From contig CAUGRT010000019.1 of assembly GCA_959602045.1 (NCBI GenBank), positions 1-51,412 on the forward strand: DNA of 51,412 nucleotides. The letters are read 5' to 3'. Positions 41,039-48,794 of this stretch are shown in pieces (the first letter of the stretch is position 1; every line of letters begins with the position of its first letter). Below the pieces are notes generated by a model, which had not been told where the DNA came from, did not search any database, and worked only from the letters and a program-made list of their open reading frames with translations. Source of the stretch: an uncultured Clostridia bacterium. Its GTDB lineage: Bacteria > Bacillota > Clostridia > UBA1381. A program made the position numbers and the translations under genes.

Positions 41039-42385
41039 ATGCTGGAACCAAATGCATATTATAAAGGATTGGTTGACGCTGACATGAAGCTCAGCCGCCG
41101 CGAAGGTAAAAAAGCGCAGGAGCGCATGGAAAAGTCCACGGCATACAGTCATGGGATTCTGGTCTACACGCTATACATGCCCAAAATTTTCGATAATGGC
41201 ATGGTGGCTTATTTTCACTACATTTCAAAGACCATATACACCATTTTGGATAAAGTCATTCGCCGATATGAAGCCGATCCCGAATACCGCGCACTGTTCG
41301 GCTTTGATCCGCGTCTTGAAAAGCTGATTCTTCGTCCGAGAGCCTATGATTGTTCTTTGCCGATCGCAAGAGTTGATATTTTCTTTAACGAAAATGACTA
41401 TACCTTTAAATTCTGTGAATTTAACGCAGACGGCGCCAGCGCCATGAACGAGGATAAAGAACTGAACGCCGTTATTGCCGAAACGGAAACGTACAAGCAG
41501 TTTACCAAACGTTTCAACGTCCACAGCAGTGAATTGTTCAACTCCTGGTCGGAAACGCTTTTAAGCATTTATCAAACAGTTGAAAATGCAGTTGAAAAGC
41601 CGCATGTTGCGATCGTGGATTTTCTACATCATGAGAAAAACAATGAATTTGAAGTCTTCAAAAAGGCGTTTAATAACCATAACTGCACCTGTGAAATCTG
41701 CGAAATTACCGCATTAAGCTATCATGACGGTGCATTGTATTCCGAAACGGGCAAGAAAATTGACGTCATTTACCGCCGTGCTGTTACATGCGATATTATG
41801 GATAGCTATGACGAGATTCCGGACTTTATCCATGCGGTTGAAGATAACGCAGTCGTGCTGATCGGAGATTTCAGAACGCAGGTCATTCACAATAAAATCG
41901 TTTTTGAAATTCTGCACCGTCCCGAAACCGCCGCATTTTTGACTGAATCGGAACAGGATTTTGTACGCGAGCATATTCCTTTTACGACGGAATTGACCGC
42001 AGAAAATGTTGAAAAGTATAAGGTTTTGGAAAATAAAGAAAAATGGGTTATCAAGCCTGAGGATTCCTATGCTTCAAAAGGTGTTTATGCCGGCGTGGAG
42101 GATGCAAGCGATAAGAAATGGCGAAAGGCAGTGAAAGCCAATCTGGATAATCACTATCTGCTGCAAGAATACTGCGAACCGTATGAGAGTCTGAATATCG
42201 ACCTTTTGCATAAGAGTAATGCGCATTACAGGTATTACAGCAACATCACCGGTTTATTCCTATACGGTGGAAAGCTTTGCGGCTTATATTCCAGAATCGC
42301 CAAAAACAGTATCATCTCCACACAGTACAGCGAGATGTCGCTCCCGACGATTATTGTTTCAGAGAAAGAAACCGAACAAAAATAA
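41039..42385 (+). CDS. Glutathionylspermidine-synthase-like ATP-grasp ligase
   Basis: A 448-residue protein whose C-terminal half contains an ATP-grasp fold: WVIKPEDSYASKGVYAG (about 334-350) is the adenine and phosphate-binding segment and LLQEYCEPYES (about 376-386) the following strand. The N-terminal half (FCEFNADGASAMNED, about 125-139) resembles the substrate-binding region of the GSP_synth family. It would form an amide bond on a carboxylate, probably of a gamma-glutamyl product from the previous gene. It is not a classic GshB. AAGAGGG precedes the ATG. Confidence 0.72.
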   Translation: MLEPNAYYKGLVDADMKLSRREGKKAQERMEKSTAYSHGILVYTLYMPKIFDNGMVAYFHYISKTIYTILDKVIRRYEADPEYRALFGFDPRLEKLILRPRAYDCSLPIARVDIFFNENDYTFKFCEFNADGASAMNEDKELNAVIAETETYKQFTKRFNVHSSELFNSWSETLLSIYQTVENAVEKPHVAIVDFLHHEKNNEFEVFKKAFNNHNCTCEICEITALSYHDGALYSETGKKIDVIYRRAVTCDIMDSYDEIPDFIHAVEDNAVVLIGDFRTQVIHNKIVFEILHRPETAAFLTESEQDFVREHIPFTTELTAENVEKYKVLENKEKWVIKPEDSYASKGVYAGVEDASDKKWRKAVKANLDNHYLLQEYCEPYESLNIDLLHKSNAHYRYYSNITGLFLYGGKLCGLYSRIAKNSIISTQYSEMSLPTIIVSEKETEQK

Positions 42386-42413
42386 ATTCGTTTCACATAG
42401 AAAGGATTGTAAA

Positions 42414-42737
42414 ATGGCAGCGGAAAAGAAGCAGAATACATTTGATAAAATCTATGAGCAGGTTTTGCAAATCCCGGAAGGCAAGGTTTCGACCTACGGC
42501 ACAATTGCCCGTCTTTGCGGAAATCCTCATCTTTCACGGGTTGTCGGATATGCGCTCCATTCAAATCCCCTCCCCGGAGTCATCCCCTGCCACCGCGTTG
42601 TAAACCGATTCGGCGAAGTCTGCAAGGGTTTCGCTTTCGGCGGCGCGGATGTGCAGCGTTCTTTACTCGAAAAAGAGGGCGTCCGATTTGATAAGGACGG
42701 CAGAATTGATCTTGAAAAATACGGATATTACGGATAA
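42414..42737 (+). CDS. MGMT-family protein (alkyltransferase domain)
   Basis: A 107-residue protein made only of the DNA-binding/active-site domain of O6-alkylguanine-DNA alkyltransferase. The motif IPCHRVV has Cys59 in place, with GKVSTYGTIARLCGNP before it and GFAFGG after it. Short forms of this kind include the Ogt-like domain and the alkyltransferase-like proteins; unlike Atl, this one keeps the cysteine, so it could still accept an alkyl group. The start at 42414 follows AAAGGATTG. It is the last gene of the operon that begins with the ABM gene and ends at a large terminator. Confidence 0.88.
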   Translation: MAAEKKQNTFDKIYEQVLQIPEGKVSTYGTIARLCGNPHLSRVVGYALHSNPLPGVIPCHRVVNRFGEVCKGFAFGGADVQRSLLEKEGVRFDKDGRIDLEKYGYYG

Positions 42738-42741
42738 AAAG

Positions 42742-42796
42742 AAAGGGACTGATTGTAGGTCAGCGATTGAATCGCCAATACAGAATCAGTCCCTTT
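42742..42796. terminator. Branched bidirectional terminator
   Basis: AAAGGGACTGATT (42742-42754) pairs with AATCAGTCCCTTT (42784-42796). Between them GCGAT (42763-42767) and ATCGC (42771-42775) make a second small hairpin. It sits between the MGMT gene and the converging stalk-domain gene. Confidence 0.88.
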
Positions 42797-42809
42797 TGCT
42801 TTGGGGAAT

Positions 42810-43262
42810 TTATTTTGTTGTAATGTCCACTCTCAGTTCGTCTTGATTCCAATCCACATCAGCACCCAACGAATCCGCAATAAAACGCAGCGGCACAAAG
42901 GTTCTGTCTTGAACTACCTTTGCCGGAACCTCCATCTCAACCGGCTTTGTATCAACAAATGCCGTTGTGTTGTCTATCTGAAGAATTACCGTAGACAGCT
43001 TCTGTTCTCCCTGCTCGTCCGTGGTATTTTTCGTTCCGATTACCGTATAGTAAGCCTGATCCCATGCAACCGTTGCTCCGCATGCCTCAAAAATCGCGCG
43101 TACAGGAACAAGAGTTCTGTCATTCTCAATAAACGGATCTGCATCAAACGTCATTTTTTCACCGTTCAAATATACTGACGGCGTCGCCGCAAATGCTGAA
43201 ACAGCCATGGATGCCGTTGCCGCAGCCGCAATCAATAAAGCCGCAATCTTTTTCATATTCAT
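42810..43262 (-). CDS. Secreted copper-amine-oxidase-N-like stalk-domain protein
   Basis: A 150-residue exported protein. A signal peptide (residues 1-26, cut after AFA) is followed by one or two stalk-domain units (Cu_amine_oxidN1): PFIENDRTLVPVRAIFEACG (about 43-62) and VVQDRTFVPLRFIADSLGA (about 116-134), each ending in a W-[DN] turn. The domain occurs in the envelope proteins of Clostridia and probably mediates structure or wall association, not amine oxidation. It is transcribed alone from the promoter at 43341-43369. Confidence 0.87.
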   Translation of the reverse strand: MNMKKIAALLIAAAATASMAVSAFAATPSVYLNGEKMTFDADPFIENDRTLVPVRAIFEACGATVAWDQAYYTVIGTKNTTDEQGEQKLSTVILQIDNTTAFVDTKPVEMEVPAKVVQDRTFVPLRFIADSLGADVDWNQDELRVDITTK

Positions 43263-43340
43263 ATCAATCCTTTCAAGCTTTCTGTTGTTCTGCCAAGTAC
43301 AACGCCGGTTTCATCCCCTCCGGAATAAACCTATGTTTCT

Positions 43341-43369
43341 ATTATAACAGAATCATTCCATAATTTCAA
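43341..43369 (-). promoter_or_regulatory. Promoter of the stalk-domain gene
   Basis: On the minus strand TTGAAA (43369-43364), a 17-base spacer and TATAAT (43346-43341). Confidence 0.75.
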
Positions 43370-43451
43370 GTTTTTTTACGATTTTATTACAATTTTTTTG
43401 ACCCCAATCAAAAAAAGTCATTGATTGGCAGGAAAATTCATAAGAAACATC

Positions 43452-43480
43452 TTGACAAATGTCAGAAACCATCCTATAAT
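43452..43480 (+). promoter_or_regulatory. Consensus promoter of the rib operon
   Basis: TTGACA (43452-43457), a 17-base spacer and TATAAT (43475-43480), just ahead of the riboswitch. Confidence 0.85.
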
Positions 43481-43498
43481 AAAGATAGATGAATAAAA

Positions 43499-43622
43499 TC
43501 TTCGGGGTATGTGTAATTCATAATCGACGGTGATGGGCGTGAACGTCCTAAGTCCGTGAGCCGCATGGCTGATTCGGTGAGAATCCGAAACCGACGGTAA
43601 AGTCCGGATGGGAGAAGATTAC
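43499..43622 (+). ncRNA. FMN riboswitch (RFN element)
   Basis: The RFN aptamer is plain: an opening ATCTTCGGGG-type stem that pairs with the closing GGGAGAAGATT, CGACGGTGATGGG (about 43529), AGTCCGTGAGCC (about 43551), TTCGGTGAGAATCCGAAACCGACGG, and GTCCGGATGG near the end. It binds flavin mononucleotide and lowers expression of the rib genes. It is followed by a terminator that ends just before ribD. Confidence 0.95.
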
Positions 43623-43645
43623 AAACGTTTTTGATAGGCAAAACC

Positions 43646-43677
43646 AACACCCCGAATTTTACAGACGGGGTGTTTTT
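43646..43677 (+). terminator. Riboswitch-controlled terminator overlapping the ribD ribosome site
   Basis: AACACCCCG (43646-43654) pairs with CGGGGTGTT (43666-43674), followed by T residues. The GGGGTG in its 3' arm is also the only Shine-Dalgarno-like sequence before the ribD ATG at 43680, so the hairpin can act on both transcription and translation. Confidence 0.88.
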
Positions 43678-43679
43678 AT

Positions 43680-44759
43680 ATGGATTTTATGGAACGGGCA
43701 AGGGAGCTTGCGCGGCTTGGCGAGGGGTTTACCAATCCCAATCCGCTGGTCGGCGCTGTCATTGTAAAGAACGAAAAAATAATCGGCGAAGGGTATCATG
43801 TCCAATACGGGGATTTACATGCTGAACGCAACGCGCTAAAGAACTGCACCGAATCACCGGAAGGCGCGGATATTTACGTCACGCTTGAGCCTTGCTGCCA
43901 CACCGGTAAGCAGCCGCCCTGTACCGATGCACTGATTGAGGCAGGGATTCGGCGTGTTTTTATCGGTTCCTCCGACCCCAATCCGTTAGTCACCGGAAAA
44001 GGTGTAAAAAAACTGCGCGATGCCGGAATTGAGGTCATTGAAGGCTTTGAAAAAGAGCAATGTGACGCCTTAAACCCGATATTCTTCAAGTTTATCACAA
44101 CCGGTTTCCCCTATGTGATTCTGAAAACAGCTATGACAGCCGACGGCAAAACCGCTGCCTATACCGGTGATTCCCAATGGATTACCAATGAAAAATCCCG
44201 TGAGAACGTACACCGCACCCGTCGGCGCGTTGCGGCAATTCTGACCGGAATCAATACGGTTTTACACGATGATCCTATGCTGAATTGCCGGATTGAGCCT
44301 GCAAAAAATCCGATTCGAATTGTTTGTGACAGTACATTAAAAATCCCTTTAGATTGTCAACTGATTCGAACCGCGTCCGAAATCCCGACCCTGGTTGCAA
44401 CGATATGCAAAAATAGTGAAAAAACAAAGCAGCTGGAGAAGCACGGTGTTCGGGTACTTTCGGTTCGGGAGGAAAACGGAAGAATTTCATTAAAGCATTT
44501 GATGGAGTTGCTCGGTCAAATGCGAATCGACAGCGTTTTGATTGAAGCCGGAGCGGAAATTAACGCTTCCGCTATGGAATCCGGAATTGTGGATTTATAC
44601 CAATTATATATCGCGCCCAAGCTCATCGGAGGACGGACGGCAAAAACGCCGTTTGGCGGAAACGGGATTCCCAAAATGTCCGATGCGTTGCTGTTGGGCG
44701 AGCCGAAAATCCGGTTTTTTGACGGAGATATTTTATTGGAATATCCGATTGGAAATTAG
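43680..44759 (+). CDS. ribD: Bifunctional pyrimidine deaminase/reductase RibD
   Basis: A 359-residue enzyme for two steps of riboflavin synthesis: deamination and side-chain reduction of the pyrimidine intermediate. The deaminase zinc site is HAE at 47-49 with PCCHTGKQPPC at 71-81. The reductase domain starts near 146 (VILKTAMTADGKTA) and includes GINTVLHDDPMLNCR (about 187-201). The length is normal. The start is placed at the ATG at 43680 just after the riboswitch terminator. It begins the order ribD-ribE-ribBA-ribH. Confidence 0.95.
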   Translation: MDFMERARELARLGEGFTNPNPLVGAVIVKNEKIIGEGYHVQYGDLHAERNALKNCTESPEGADIYVTLEPCCHTGKQPPCTDALIEAGIRRVFIGSSDPNPLVTGKGVKKLRDAGIEVIEGFEKEQCDALNPIFFKFITTGFPYVILKTAMTADGKTAAYTGDSQWITNEKSRENVHRTRRRVAAILTGINTVLHDDPMLNCRIEPAKNPIRIVCDSTLKIPLDCQLIRTASEIPTLVATICKNSEKTKQLEKHGVRVLSVREENGRISLKHLMELLGQMRIDSVLIEAGAEINASAMESGIVDLYQLYIAPKLIGGRTAKTPFGGNGIPKMSDALLLGEPKIRFFDGDILLEYPIGN

Positions 44760-44770
44760 AAAGGAAAGCT

Positions 44771-45400
44771 ATGTTTACCGGAATTATTGAAGAACTCGGA
44801 ACCGTGCTGAATATTGAGCGCGGCGTAAAAAGCAGCCGTATTACAATCGGCGGCGATAAAATTTTTGATGATCTGAAAGTCGGTGACAGCGTATCCGTCA
44901 ACGGCATGTGTTCCACTGCTGTGACCGTTTCCGATCATACTTTCACTGCCGATATTATGGCAGAAAGCATGCGCCGCACGAACCTCGGCGATTTAAAGAA
45001 AGGCGTTCGGGTCAATCTCGAACGCGCAATGCCGTTAAACGGTCGTTTTGGCGGTCATATCGTTTCGGGGCATGTTGACGGTACAGGAGTGATTTTATCC
45101 CAGATTCGGGAGGATAATGCCGTTTGGGTAACAATCAGTGCGCCGGACGCCGTTATGCGATATGTGATTGAGAAAGGTTCGATTGCGATTGACGGTGTCA
45201 GTCTGACGGTTGCCAAAGTATATGCTGATGCCTTTGCGGTATCGCTGATCCCCCACACCGCCGCTGAAACGACTTTACTGTTAAAGCGAAGCGGCGAACG
45301 GGTCAATCTCGAATGTGACATTGTCGGAAAATATATCGAAAAGTTCACCGGAAAACAAAGCGGAATTACGCTTGATTTTCTGAAAGAACATAATTTTTAA
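44771..45400 (+). CDS. ribE: Riboflavin synthase alpha chain
   Basis: A 209-residue enzyme that makes riboflavin by dismutation of two lumazine molecules. Its two homologous lumazine-binding halves are visible: MFTGIIEELGTV (1-12) with SVSVNGMC near 40-47, and about residue 100 onward SGHVDGTGVI with IAIDGVSLTV near 138. The final CDIVGKYIEK is also typical. GAAAGGA precedes the ATG. It lies 11 bases after ribD. Confidence 0.95.
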   Translation: MFTGIIEELGTVLNIERGVKSSRITIGGDKIFDDLKVGDSVSVNGMCSTAVTVSDHTFTADIMAESMRRTNLGDLKKGVRVNLERAMPLNGRFGGHIVSGHVDGTGVILSQIREDNAVWVTISAPDAVMRYVIEKGSIAIDGVSLTVAKVYADAFAVSLIPHTAAETTLLLKRSGERVNLECDIVGKYIEKFTGKQSGITLDFLKEHNF

Positions 45401-45418
45401 AAAGGAGCTGACAGCATT

Positions 45419-46618
45419 ATGAATACAGTTGAAGAAGCATTGGCGGCTTTAAAAGCCGGAAAAGTGATTTTAACGGTGGATGATCCGGATCGTGAAAATG
45501 AAGGCGATTTGATTTGTGCCGCGGAATTTGCGACGACGGAAAACGTCAATTTTATGGCATGCTTTGCCAAAGGCTTGATTTGTATGCCGATGAGCAGCAA
45601 ATACATTAAAAAGCTTGGTCTTTCTCAAATGGTATCCAATAATACCGACAATCATTGCACGGCATTTACGGAATCCATCGACTATAAGACCACCACAACC
45701 GGAATCAGCGCGGAAGAACGCGGAATTACCGCAAGAGCCTGCGTGGACGATCAATCCGTTCCGGGCGATTTCCGCCGTCCGGGGCATATGTTCCCGTTGG
45801 AAGCGCGCCGCGGAGGGGTTTTGGAGCGAAACGGTCATACCGAAGCAACTGTAGATTTATGCCGTCTTGCCGGGTTGAAGGAAGTCGGCTTATGCTGCGA
45901 GATTATGGCGGATGACGGTACAATGATGCGGACGACGCAATTAAAAGAATTTGCAAAAAAACACGATCTGGTAATGATCAGCATTAAAGAGCTACAAGCC
46001 TATCGCAGAAAAAACGATAAATTTATGACTTGCGTTTCCAAAGCGCATCTCCCGACCAAATTCGGAGATTTTGAAATTTACGGCTACGAAAACACGATCA
46101 CCGGTGCGCAGCATGTTGCTTTGGTAAAGGGCGATGTTAAAAATGCCGATTCGGTTTTATGCCGCGTTCATTCGGAATGTTTAACCGGTGATGTGTTTGG
46201 TTCCTGTCGCTGCGACTGCGGTGAGCAGCTTGCCAAAGCGCTTGAAAAAATCAATGCCGAGGGTGTCGGCGTGCTTGTTTATCTTCGTCAAGAGGGCCGC
46301 GGAATCGGTTTGCTCAATAAAATCAAAGCTTATACGCTGCAAGAGCAAGGCTATGACACGGTTGAAGCCAATGTGAAGCTGGGTTTTGCCCCGGATTTGC
46401 GGGATTACAGCGAGGGAGCGCAAATTTTAAAGGACTTAGGCGCTTACAATCTTCGGATTATGACAAACAATCCGCTGAAAATCTCGGATCTTGAAGAATA
46501 CGGCATCAAGATTTTGGAAAGAGTTCCGATTGAGATTGCCGCGAAAAAGGAAAATGAATTTTATCTAAAAACGAAGCAGCACAAAATGGGACACTTGGTG
46601 CATTATGATGCGGAATAA
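45419..46618 (+). CDS. ribBA: Bifunctional DHBP synthase/GTP cyclohydrolase II RibBA
   Basis: A 399-residue enzyme that makes both riboflavin precursors. Residues 1-200 form 3,4-dihydroxy-2-butanone-4-phosphate synthase (VDDPDRENEGDLICAAE, 20-36; RRPGHMFPLEARRGGVL near 122). Residues 205-399 form GTP cyclohydrolase II, with zinc-binding cysteines in HSECLTGDVFGSCRCDCGEQ near 250 and YLRQEGRGIGL near 284. Both active sites look intact. It lies 18 bases after ribE with an AAAGGAGC site. Confidence 0.95.
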   Translation: MNTVEEALAALKAGKVILTVDDPDRENEGDLICAAEFATTENVNFMACFAKGLICMPMSSKYIKKLGLSQMVSNNTDNHCTAFTESIDYKTTTTGISAEERGITARACVDDQSVPGDFRRPGHMFPLEARRGGVLERNGHTEATVDLCRLAGLKEVGLCCEIMADDGTMMRTTQLKEFAKKHDLVMISIKELQAYRRKNDKFMTCVSKAHLPTKFGDFEIYGYENTITGAQHVALVKGDVKNADSVLCRVHSECLTGDVFGSCRCDCGEQLAKALEKINAEGVGVLVYLRQEGRGIGLLNKIKAYTLQEQGYDTVEANVKLGFAPDLRDYSEGAQILKDLGAYNLRIMTNNPLKISDLEEYGIKILERVPIEIAAKKENEFYLKTKQHKMGHLVHYDAE

Positions 46619-46658
46619 TCCGCTGTTCTTCACAAAATCCAAGGAGGACAGATTATAG

Positions 46659-47166
46659 ATGCTTACCTTTATTTTACCCACCGAAAAAAATAAGACGGAT
46701 GTTCTGTCATTTTATAATGAATTTGAAAGAGAGCATACGCATTGCATCGGTTATGACAACTACAAGGATTTTACTACTTGGCTTACTGCAATGAATAATA
46801 GACATACCGGCAAAAATCTTCCTAACGGTTATGTGCGCGAAAATTTTTATCTTTGCTATAACAGAGAAGATTTAATCGGTGTATTCAGTTTGAAATTCGA
46901 ATTAACTGAGTTTCTGTTGAATTACGGAGGGCATATCGGATATGCGGTTCGCCCCTCGCAAAGGAACCTTGGATTTGCAACGCAAATGCTAAAACAAGGC
47001 TTGGATATTTCCAAACAATTTGGGTTTGATCGCGTTCTTTGCGTTTGCGATGAGGATAATTACGCTTCCGAGAAAAGTGATACTGAAAAACGGCGGCATA
47101 TTGGATAATAAAATCTATGACAGCAGTGAACGGGTCTTTGTGAAAAGATATTGGATTGAACTATGA
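46659..47166 (+). pseudogene. GNAT-family N-acetyltransferase gene, frameshifted near the 3' end
   Basis: The uninterrupted frame codes 149 residues of a GNAT protein with the acetyl-CoA loop segment GYAVRPSQRNLGFATQML (about 107-124). At 47073-47076 a run of four A residues shifts the frame. With one A fewer the sense continues as VILKNGGILDNKIYD and ends YWIEL with a stop at 47166, the usual end of this family. So the gene has lost its last 30 residues or the read has one A too many. Substrate unknown. It interrupts the rib order between ribBA and ribH. Confidence 0.75.
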
Positions 47167-47483
47167 AGTTTTGCTGTCGATTATAGGGAATAGAAAATAA
47201 TCAATGCTCCAAAATTCGACTTGGCTGTTCATGCATGTTTATTCTACTCCGGCTCAGACATCCACTGCGTTGCGCGGAACTTGCTTGCGTGAAGTAAAAA
47301 TAATAAATGCTCCGGAAATACCGGTTTGACTGTTCATGTATTTTTATTCTGCTCCGGCTCAGACATCCGCTACGTTGCGCGGAACTCGCCTACTCAGAAT
47401 AAAAACACATGAACAGTCAGGGGAAATTTTCGAAAAATTTTTATATTAATTTTATATTTATATTAAGAAAGGAAATTAAAAAA
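47167..47483. other. Repeat-filled gap ahead of ribH
   Basis: A 317-base gap in the rib cluster, filled mainly by two tandem copies of the dispersed palindromic element (47203-47419). The last part holds the ribH ribosome site. No new promoter is obvious. Confidence 0.6.
47203..47419 (-). repeat. Dispersed palindromic element, copies 6 and 7 in tandem
   Basis: Two units of about 104 bases, each starting AATGCTCC. Both carry the core on the minus strand (GGCGAGTTCCGCGCAACGTA in copy 7; GCAAGTTCCGCGCAACGCAG in copy 6). Copy 7 has 25-base arms (47327-47351 and 47395-47419, one mismatch) whose sequence (TGACTGTTCATG...) is unlike the arms of copies 2 and 3. Copy 6 has decayed arms. Confidence 0.8.
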
Positions 47484-47945
47484 ATGAAAACTATCGAGGG
47501 AATTTATTGCGGAAAAGAAGTTAAAATTGGGATTGTCGCTTCTCGTTTTAATGAGTTTATTACATCAAAGCTTGTCAGCGGTGCTGAGGATTGCTTAAAG
47601 CGTCACGGTGTTGAGGATGACAATATCTCCTTAGCTTGGGTACCGGGTGCTTATGAGATTCCGTTAATCGCGAAAAAGATGGCAGAATCTAAAAAATATG
47701 ACGCGGTAATCTGCGTTGGTGCGGTAATCCGCGGCGCAACCAGTCATTATGACTATGTATGCAACGAGGTTTCAAAAGGAATTGCTCAAGTTGCGCTTGG
47801 GTGTGAAGTCCCTGTTTTATTCGGCGTTTTAACAACCGATACCATTGAACAGGCAATCGAGCGTGCCGGAACAAAAGCTGGAAACAAGGGGTATGACTGC
47901 GCTATGTCTGCTCTTGAAATGGTGAACTTGATTAAGGAGTTATAA
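47484..47945 (+). CDS. ribH: 6,7-dimethyl-8-ribityllumazine synthase
   Basis: A 153-residue enzyme that condenses the ribitylaminouracil and dihydroxybutanone phosphate, forming hollow capsids in many bacteria. Signature segments are IVASRFNEFITSKLVSGA (about 14-31), WVPGAYEIPL (about 52-61), VGAVIRGATSHYDYVCNEVS (about 79-98) and PVLFGVLTTDT (about 111-121). The ATG at 47484 follows AGAAAGGAA; a longer frame upstream lies in the repeat. It ends four bases before a HAD phosphatase gene. Confidence 0.95.
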   Translation: MKTIEGIYCGKEVKIGIVASRFNEFITSKLVSGAEDCLKRHGVEDDNISLAWVPGAYEIPLIAKKMAESKKYDAVICVGAVIRGATSHYDYVCNEVSKGIAQVALGCEVPVLFGVLTTDTIEQAIERAGTKAGNKGYDCAMSALEMVNLIKEL

Positions 47946-47949
47946 AAAC

Positions 47950-48759
47950 ATGGGACGTTTTGACGGATGCCTTTTTGTTTCGGATATGGATGCAACCTTG
48001 CTGACGGATGATCACCAAATCTCCGAAGCCAATCGCCGGGCAATTGATTTTTTCATTCGAGAGGGCGGTCATTTCACCGTAGCCAGCGGACGTATGGCAG
48101 ACGCTGTCAGTGCTTATTTTGACCGTATGCAAATCAACGCTCCTGCGATCTTGCATAACGGTGCTAAGATTCTGGATTTTGCAAATAATCAAGTCATTTT
48201 TGAAAAATCCATTGAAGAAGATCGCAAACCGATTGTTAAAAAGGTTTATCGCGATATGCCGGAGCTGGGGTTGGAAATCTACAGTAATGAAACGATTTAC
48301 GTCTATCGGAAATGTGAAGAAACAAAGCGGTTTCTCACAAAAAACTACCGCGTAGTGTACGATATGCCGGACGCGATTTGGCAGCAGCCTTGGACAAAGC
48401 TGCTGCTTATCGGCGATACCAAAGAAATATTGGATCACTATGAGCCAATATACCGAAAAGAATATGATTCCGGTTATTGTGTGCGGAGCGGTCCTTTATA
48501 TCTGGACATCGTAGCCGGCGGCGTATCCAAAGGCAAGGGCGCGGCATATGTTGCCGAACGGCTTGGCTGCAATCGGATTATTGCAATCGGCGACAGCGAA
48601 AATGATGTTGAACTGCTGCAATCCGCCAATGTTAGCTTTGCCGTAGAAAATGCGGTTTCGTTAGTAAAAGCCGCCGCAAAATACAGCGCGCCGAGTAATA
48701 ACGAAAGTGCCATCGCCTATGCTATAAAACAGCTTGAAAATGATAGTCTTTTAAGATAA
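47950..48759 (+). CDS. Cof-type HAD phosphatase, candidate riboflavin-pathway phosphatase
   Basis: A 269-residue HAD hydrolase with a C2 cap. The nucleophile motif is SDMDATLLTDD (Asp12, Asp14), motif II lies in TVASGR (about 38-43), the Lys motif in GVSKGKGAAYV (about 193-203) and motif IV in IAIGDSENDVELL (about 212-224). The start is four bases after ribH. Riboflavin synthesis needs a phosphatase for 5-amino-6-(5-phosphoribitylamino)uracil, and known ones (YcsE, YitU, YwtE) belong to this class, so the position suggests that role. This is inference from context. Confidence 0.82.
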   Translation: MGRFDGCLFVSDMDATLLTDDHQISEANRRAIDFFIREGGHFTVASGRMADAVSAYFDRMQINAPAILHNGAKILDFANNQVIFEKSIEEDRKPIVKKVYRDMPELGLEIYSNETIYVYRKCEETKRFLTKNYRVVYDMPDAIWQQPWTKLLLIGDTKEILDHYEPIYRKEYDSGYCVRSGPLYLDIVAGGVSKGKGAAYVAERLGCNRIIAIGDSENDVELLQSANVSFAVENAVSLVKAAAKYSAPSNNESAIAYAIKQLENDSLLR

Positions 48760-48794
48760 TATATTGGGATGAATGAAAGAAAGGATCGGGGTAT

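Larger units (their letters stand above)
43263..43679. other. Divergent region with two promoters and the FMN riboswitch
   Basis: A 417-base gap fully explained by the minus-strand promoter of the stalk-domain gene, the plus-strand rib promoter, the FMN riboswitch and its terminator, listed separately. The short AT-rich part 43370-43450 holds nothing else I can name. Confidence 0.8.

Noticed and set aside
42219..42413. N-terminal extension of the MGMT protein
   Set aside because: The extra 65 residues overlap the ATP-grasp gene in another frame; the ATG at 42414 has a ribosome site and begins the domain properly.
47203..47419. Repeats near ribH as a CRISPR array or integron attC sites
   Set aside because: The units are long palindromes in tandem pairs, with no unique spacers, no integrase nearby and no cassette genes.
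47409..47483. 25-residue N-terminal extension of RibH
   Set aside because: It lies in the palindromic repeat and AT-rich leader; the ATG at 47484 has AGAAAGGAA and matches the family start.
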